From: Phycisphaeraceae bacterium
Lineage (GTDB): Bacteria > Planctomycetota > Phycisphaerae > Phycisphaerales > UBA1924
Length of the DNA: 64,000 bases
Direction: 5' to 3'
NCBI GenBank assembly: GCA_019636555.1
Contig: JAHBXH010000001.1
Span: 2,700,928 to 2,764,927 of the forward strand
Part shown: in pieces, positions 61,501 to 64,000 of the stretch
How positions within the stretch are numbered: position 1 is the first letter of the stretch
Layout: every line of letters begins with the position of its first letter
Notes under the pieces: model-generated
Databases searched by the model: none
Seen by the model: only the letters and a program-made list of their open reading frames with translations
What the model was told of the DNA's origin: nothing
Program-made: the position numbers and the translations under genes

Positions 61501-61630
61501 ATTCGGGATGTCGGGCGTGGGCTCGAAGGCGGGCGGGGCGGACTACCTGCTTCAGTTTGTCGAGCCGCGAGCGATCGCAGAGAACACGCTCCGGCGCGGC
61601 TTTGCGCCGGAACTCGGCGAAGAGATGTAG
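58544..61630 (+). CDS. putA: Bifunctional proline dehydrogenase / L-glutamate gamma-semialdehyde dehydrogenase
   Basis: The 1028-aa protein joins two enzymes. Residues about 90-470 are the FAD-dependent PRODH barrel: 'VNVSIKISALSARTDPIDSE', 'FVNFDMEHHALKDFTLELFQ', 'TVRLVKGAYWDAETIK', 'LGSHNVRSIAAAL', 'YVPVGEMIPGMAYLVRRLLE'. Residues about 530-1010 are the ALDH: 'VISPWNFPLAILVGM', 'GNTVIMKPAEQTP', 'VCEMGGKNAIIVDTSAD' (general base Glu), 'GFQGQKCSACSR' (catalytic Cys), 'EEIFGPVLAVM'. It oxidises proline to glutamate. The N-terminal DNA-binding domain of enterobacterial PutA is absent, so it is not self-regulating in that way. ATG 58544 follows AAAGGGA. Confidence 0.95.
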   Translation: MGLFSWMNRTSPAPEKRVVVSTADVSAPAPSGNEARIFDIGADLLRRARGHKAGILSAKFYSDALMEWSMKDPEFKVQMFRFVDTFPTLRSAESIHDHLTDYLSQPGVSVPPVIGAALKAGSLLKSAAAATIGKQIEGMAGKFIAGTDAASALGDLRRMWDQGIAFSVDLLGETCVSDMEADDYARKYLDLIQNLPAQVASWPANVRLESDHLGPIPRVNVSIKISALSARTDPIDSEGAMADLFKRILPILETARDRGVFVNFDMEHHALKDFTLELFQRSCEKIEFQAGLAMQAYLRSGPDDARRMVDWARRARRVITVRLVKGAYWDAETIKSDLLGWPCPVWPQKWQTDACFERMSEIFLDAMPKNKSEASGGGVKLALGSHNVRSIAAALAGLEARGIPKEAIELQMLHGMADQLKHSAAEIGLRIREYVPVGEMIPGMAYLVRRLLENTSNESWLKAGFMENADAGALLRAPAPKGGGLGATPLASTESLASAPERHALSPAVPGVGDGRPFFTEPVRDFADSKQHGAFAAAVARATVPKVANEQTVEQASEMIGKAHRAFEEWRDADPKRRADVLIRAAAAMRKQRDGLAGVMIREAGKPWREADADVCEAIDFCEYYARMAIGLFERTRLGRFVGELDEQFYQARGVAAVISPWNFPLAILVGMTSAALVTGNTVIMKPAEQTPGIASIFFDILQESLRGAGFSASLAGDVLQFCPAPGETVGAALVRDPRIALIAFTGSKAVGLDIIKAAGITPESQHHVKKVVCEMGGKNAIIVDTSADLDEAILGVRQSAFGFQGQKCSACSRVIVVDPEGPEGPAIRHFTWRLVEATKALTIGDPVASGTDIGPVIDAESKRKIESYIEIGKAESRHELTLAVPPGLETKTGRDFVGPTIFSHVAPDARIATEEIFGPVLAVMHAPSFSRALEIANSSVYKLTGGVFTRKPAHIELAKKQFRVGNLYINRGCTGALVARHPFGGFGMSGVGSKAGGADYLLQFVEPRAIAENTLRRGFAPELGEEM

Positions 61631-61634
61631 CCGA

Positions 61635-62048
61635 TCAATCCGGAGCCCGCGCGAAGGCGCTCCAGAGTATCCAGAAGAGCGCCGCCAGCAGCAGGAGCAG
61701 AACGATCCAGCCGGTGATCCGGCGCTGTTCGTCTTCCTCAGGTGAGGCACCCGGCTTTGCGGCGGGAATCGAGTCCTGCCTCTGCCCCACATCCACTTCG
61801 GACCAGTCGATGTCCACCGACTCGGCCTTGATCGCGCGCAGGATTTCTTTGGCCTTTTCCACATCCTGACAACGGACCGAAACGCGGAATGGGTTGGTTG
61901 CCGCCACTTCCCACTGCAGCGTCATGCCGGCGTTCGAAAACGTGAACGCGGGGATGTCGCGGGCCTTGAGGGCTTCGACGATCATCGAGGCCTCGAACTC
62001 GGATCGCGCCGAGGTGAGGTCCACGAGTGTGTCGGGATCGGTCGTCAT
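61635..62048 (-). CDS. DUF2007-like protein with C-terminal membrane anchor, 137 aa
   Basis: The N-terminal part ('LTSARSEFEASMIVEALKAR', 'VSVRCQDVEKAKEILRAIKA') has the DUF2007 / signal-transducing-protein pattern of a small alpha-beta domain that reads 'sources of two inputs'-type helices. A disordered Glu-rich linker follows, then one C-terminal helix (..TGWIVLLLLLAALFWILWSA..). It stops 5 bases after the convergent putA. It is preceded on the same strand by the STN-like protein gene 12 bases upstream, with which it is probably co-transcribed. Function unknown. Confidence 0.7.
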   Translation of the reverse strand: MTTDPDTLVDLTSARSEFEASMIVEALKARDIPAFTFSNAGMTLQWEVAATNPFRVSVRCQDVEKAKEILRAIKAESVDIDWSEVDVGQRQDSIPAAKPGASPEEDEQRRITGWIVLLLLLAALFWILWSAFARAPD

Positions 62049-62060
62049 CCGCTCGGAAGG

Positions 62061-62996
62061 TTACTTCGTTTCCGCGGTGGTGGGTGTCGACGTGGTCTGT
62101 GCCGGTGTCGAACTCGGGGGCTGCGGCACGTTGGCAGTCTGCACCACTCCCGATGAGCGAGGAGGCGTGAATGACACCCGGCGGTTCTTTTTGTCCTGCT
62201 CGATCTGAGTCTGCTCCGCGGGCCAGAATGGATAGCCGTTGATCTGGCGCTGGATGTAGTCCGGCGCGGTTACGAGCAGTTCTTGCTTGTAGTAGCGAAC
62301 CGTCGCAGCGGAGCCGCCGTTGTTGGTCCACTGATCGGGCTCCACAAGCTCCGTGATCAAGCGGATGACTTCGTCGGCTCGTTCCTGCACGGGTTTTCCG
62401 GTGTTCTGGACCTGTTGTCCGCCCCCGGAGAACGGGCTTGTGCCGCCACCCCCGCCTCCGCTGCTGGCCTGCAGCGCGCTATTCAGATCGAACTGCGGCA
62501 CCTGGTTGTAATCGGGAATCTCGAGAAGCAGATCCGAGATGTCGTAGATCTCGAGGCGCTTGGTGCGGTTCAGGCGTTCCTTGGGGCCGACTTCGATCAT
62601 GCCGCTCTCGGTCATCTGCCACGTGTTTCCGCCGCCGGTGAAATCCGCACCGGCACGGGAGAGAACTCCCTCGAGGACCGTTAACGCGGACATGTCATCG
62701 GCGCGAAACGTGATCAGCGATTCCTTGTCGAGACCGACCGGGTTTCGATCGTCTTGCCAAAGGATCTGAAGCGGAGCGCCGGTGACATCGGCGATGTTCT
62801 TCATGACCGCTTCGAGGCGCGTCTGCTGGTAATCGACGCTCATCGTCTTCAGCATGAGACCGAGCGCCTTGCGCTGCGCGCTGAGGGATTGCGGACTCTG
62901 TTGTGCGACGCGAGTGGATTGCGCAAGCACCGAACCCGAGAATGCGAAAACCAGCCCCGCAACCACTGCCGCGCTCGCCCTGTGACTCAACTTCAT
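62061..62996 (-). CDS. Secreted protein with secretin STN-like domain, 311 aa
   Basis: Signal peptide MKLSHRASAAVVAGLVFAFS with cleavage near LA-QS, AAGGAGC ribosome site. Residues about 45-125 ('LMLKTMSVDYQQTRLEAVMK', 'ITFRADDMSALTVLEGVLSR') resemble the short N-terminal domain of secretins and TonB receptors. The middle ('TKRLEIYDISDLLLEIPDYN') and then '..ERADEVIRLITELVEPDQW..' recall the planctomycete proteins that precede secretin-like modules. A Gly-rich loop (GGGGGGTSPFSGGGQQ) and a Pro/Thr-rich tail complete it. Not a secretin itself, since the membrane barrel is absent. The gene at 14090 carries a related N-terminal half. Confidence 0.7.
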   Translation of the reverse strand: MKLSHRASAAVVAGLVFAFSGSVLAQSTRVAQQSPQSLSAQRKALGLMLKTMSVDYQQTRLEAVMKNIADVTGAPLQILWQDDRNPVGLDKESLITFRADDMSALTVLEGVLSRAGADFTGGGNTWQMTESGMIEVGPKERLNRTKRLEIYDISDLLLEIPDYNQVPQFDLNSALQASSGGGGGGTSPFSGGGQQVQNTGKPVQERADEVIRLITELVEPDQWTNNGGSAATVRYYKQELLVTAPDYIQRQINGYPFWPAEQTQIEQDKKNRRVSFTPPRSSGVVQTANVPQPPSSTPAQTTSTPTTAETK

Positions 62997-63169
62997 CGCG
63001 TTGCTCCTTGCCCGCACGACCCCCACACAACCCCCCACAACCCCCACACCCAGCACGCCGACATTCCTGCCCAACAGCCCTCTAAATTACCACCCGCACG
63101 TCCCTATTCGACACCAAACAACGTTCGGGGTTCCCAATTCTGGATTTCTCAGGCCCGATCGGCGCATGG

Positions 63170-63241
63170 AGCCACCTCAGGGATTTGAACCCTGGACCTA
63201 TGCTTTACGAAAGCATCGCTCTACCGCTGAGCTAAGGTGGC
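63170..63241 (-). tRNA. tRNA-Thr (anticodon CGT)
   Basis: On the minus strand: acceptor GCCACCT pairs with AGGTGGC; D arm GCTC..GAGC; anticodon arm ATGCT-TTCGTAA-AGCAT gives anticodon CGT (codon ACG, threonine); variable AGGTC; T arm CAGGG-TTCAAAT-CCCTG. All stems are perfect; no CCA is encoded. Confidence 0.95.
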
Positions 63242-63284
63242 AAACACGCCTTGCGGCGTCCGGGCCTGCTCGACCCGATTCGGC

Positions 63285-64000
63285 CTAAGAGGCGGAAGTA
63301 TCGGCCTTCCCGCCCCGCTTTTCCACTCTTGGTGGCTTCTTCCCGGCCGATCTCGGCTTCCGGGCGGCAATTCCGTCGCTTGCCGATCCCGCTTTTGGAG
63401 CGACCCAAGCAGGTTCGGCGGGCCGCAGATTCGGCGAGTGCGGAATCCAGGGCTTGCCACGCGCATCGCGGATTTCCATCTGTGGCCGTCCGACAAGCAG
63501 GCGCTCGAGTTGCTGACGACCGATCTTGGTCCGGATCGTGACGATGCCGTCGGCATAATCGCGCGCGACGACGTCCGACTGATTCTCGATGATCGTGATC
63601 AGGCGACTCTGGTTCAGCGGCAGCGTGATCCGCACATCCTCGATCGCGCCGCGGGCCAGCTCACGGATGCGATCCGTGAGCTCCGCCTGGCCTTCGCGCA
63701 AGCGAAAATCTCTCCCCTTTTCGGCGGGGAGCGCGCAGATCGGGATCGCGCCGGGAACTTTCTGCTGCCAGATCAGCGCTTCGCGGTTGTCTTTGAGCTT
63801 GTCGGCTTTGTTGAGCAACACGATCCGTTGGGGTGGTTTCCACGAGCCGTCTTGTTCTTCGCCGGATTCGGCGACTTCCTTCAGGAGGTCATCGAGCGTT
63901 TTGCAGACCGTGTCGTACTGAAGTTCTGCCGCAGGATCGGAAACGTCGAGCACGATCAGCAGAACATCGGCGTGCGTGGCTTCTTCGAGGGTGGCGCGGA
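63285..64000 (-). CDS. hflX: GTPase HflX, C-terminal fragment
   Basis: The gene enters from the right edge; about 238 C-terminal codons are visible. The first residues read RATLEEATHADVLLIVLDVS, the HflX stretch after the G3 motif ('SFRATLEE...AD.LLHV.D'), followed by the G4 motif 'RIVLLNKADK' and G5-like 'ICALPAEKG'. HflX is a ribosome-binding GTPase that rescues or splits stalled ribosomes. After about residue 150 of the fragment there is a Pro/Lys/Arg-rich extension (..RKPRSAGKKPPRVEKRGGKA..) not usual for the family. It ends at TAG 63285, 43 bases from tRNA-Thr. Confidence 0.88.
   Translation of the reverse strand, partial: RATLEEATHADVLLIVLDVSDPAAELQYDTVCKTLDDLLKEVAESGEEQDGSWKPPQRIVLLNKADKLKDNREALIWQQKVPGAIPICALPAEKGRDFRLREGQAELTDRIRELARGAIEDVRITLPLNQSRLITIIENQSDVVARDYADGIVTIRTKIGRQQLERLLVGRPQMEIRDARGKPWIPHSPNLRPAEPAWVAPKAGSASDGIAARKPRSAGKKPPRVEKRGGKADTSAS

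Noticed and set aside
59924..61864. A 646-codon open frame on the minus strand
   Set aside because: Antisense to putA, whose ALDH motifs are unmistakable.

Overview
The window is high-GC bacterial chromosome (about 60% G+C by eye) and looks like a planctomycete of the class Phycisphaerae. Five points support this. Four secreted proteins end in PEP-CTERM-like tails with the pattern ..LGGLVAARRRRA. LpxB is present, so lipid A is probably made. There are planctomycete-style membrane proteins of unknown function, including a 'CGYN...CPECG' zinc-ribbon type. Gene order is loose, with housekeeping genes scattered among short operons. Many genes lack a Shine-Dalgarno site and instead have a TANNNT box just upstream of the start codon. 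No phage, integrase, transposase, CRISPR array or antibiotic-resistance island is visible, so this is core chromosome rather than an island.

Layout. 1-8 kb: the N-terminal end of a UbiB-like gene, a small membrane protein, an MgtC/DUF4010 membrane protein, a stand-alone B12-dependent acyl-CoA mutase large subunit, a prephenate/arogenate dehydrogenase and ffh. 8-17 kb: an ABC-F ATPase, unknown membrane proteins, a PD-(D/E)XK-like protein, lpxB, an anti-sigma-like gene coupled to an odd secreted-domain/sigma-region-4 chimera, prfB with a frameshift site, an FkbM methyltransferase and mscL. 17.7-31 kb: tRNA-Cys, a duplicated-domain secreted protein, an SDR, a LolCE/LolD-type ABC exporter pair, an alpha/beta hydrolase with a GH3-family protein, a PEP-CTERM protein, nuoH, a dihydrouridine synthase, and a DUF1573-rhodanese-MauE/DoxX operon. 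31-39 kb: rpsR, a GAF protein, transporters, fumarylacetoacetase (tyrosine breakdown), a beta-propeller protein and a pseudouridine synthase. 39-43 kb: three tandem paralogous PEP-CTERM secreted proteins with their own terminators, then thyX. 43-64 kb: an unknown membrane-anchored protein, a gluzincin/PDZ protein, purN, a STAS protein, a thioesterase, a DinB-like protein, nadB, a lipoprotein, an M28 peptidase, gcvP, an OGT-like glycosyltransferase, putA, small membrane and secreted proteins, tRNA-Thr and the C-terminal end of hflX.

How the genes fit together. Several genes serve amino-acid catabolism and cofactor supply: fumarylacetoacetase, PutA, GcvP and the acyl-CoA mutase (branched-chain or odd-chain acyl-CoA use), with NadB making NAD. 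A second theme is the envelope: LpxB, the LolCDE-like exporter, SRP, MscL and secreted PEP-CTERM and PDZ proteins.

The unusual signals are a prfB frameshift site that uses UAA, the STN-like/sigma chimera, a tRNA-Cys with a long variable arm, widespread leaderless-type promoters, and a population of short-period repeats and hairpin elements. Some of these repeats lie in frame inside coding genes, including one that forms the core of a signal peptide.
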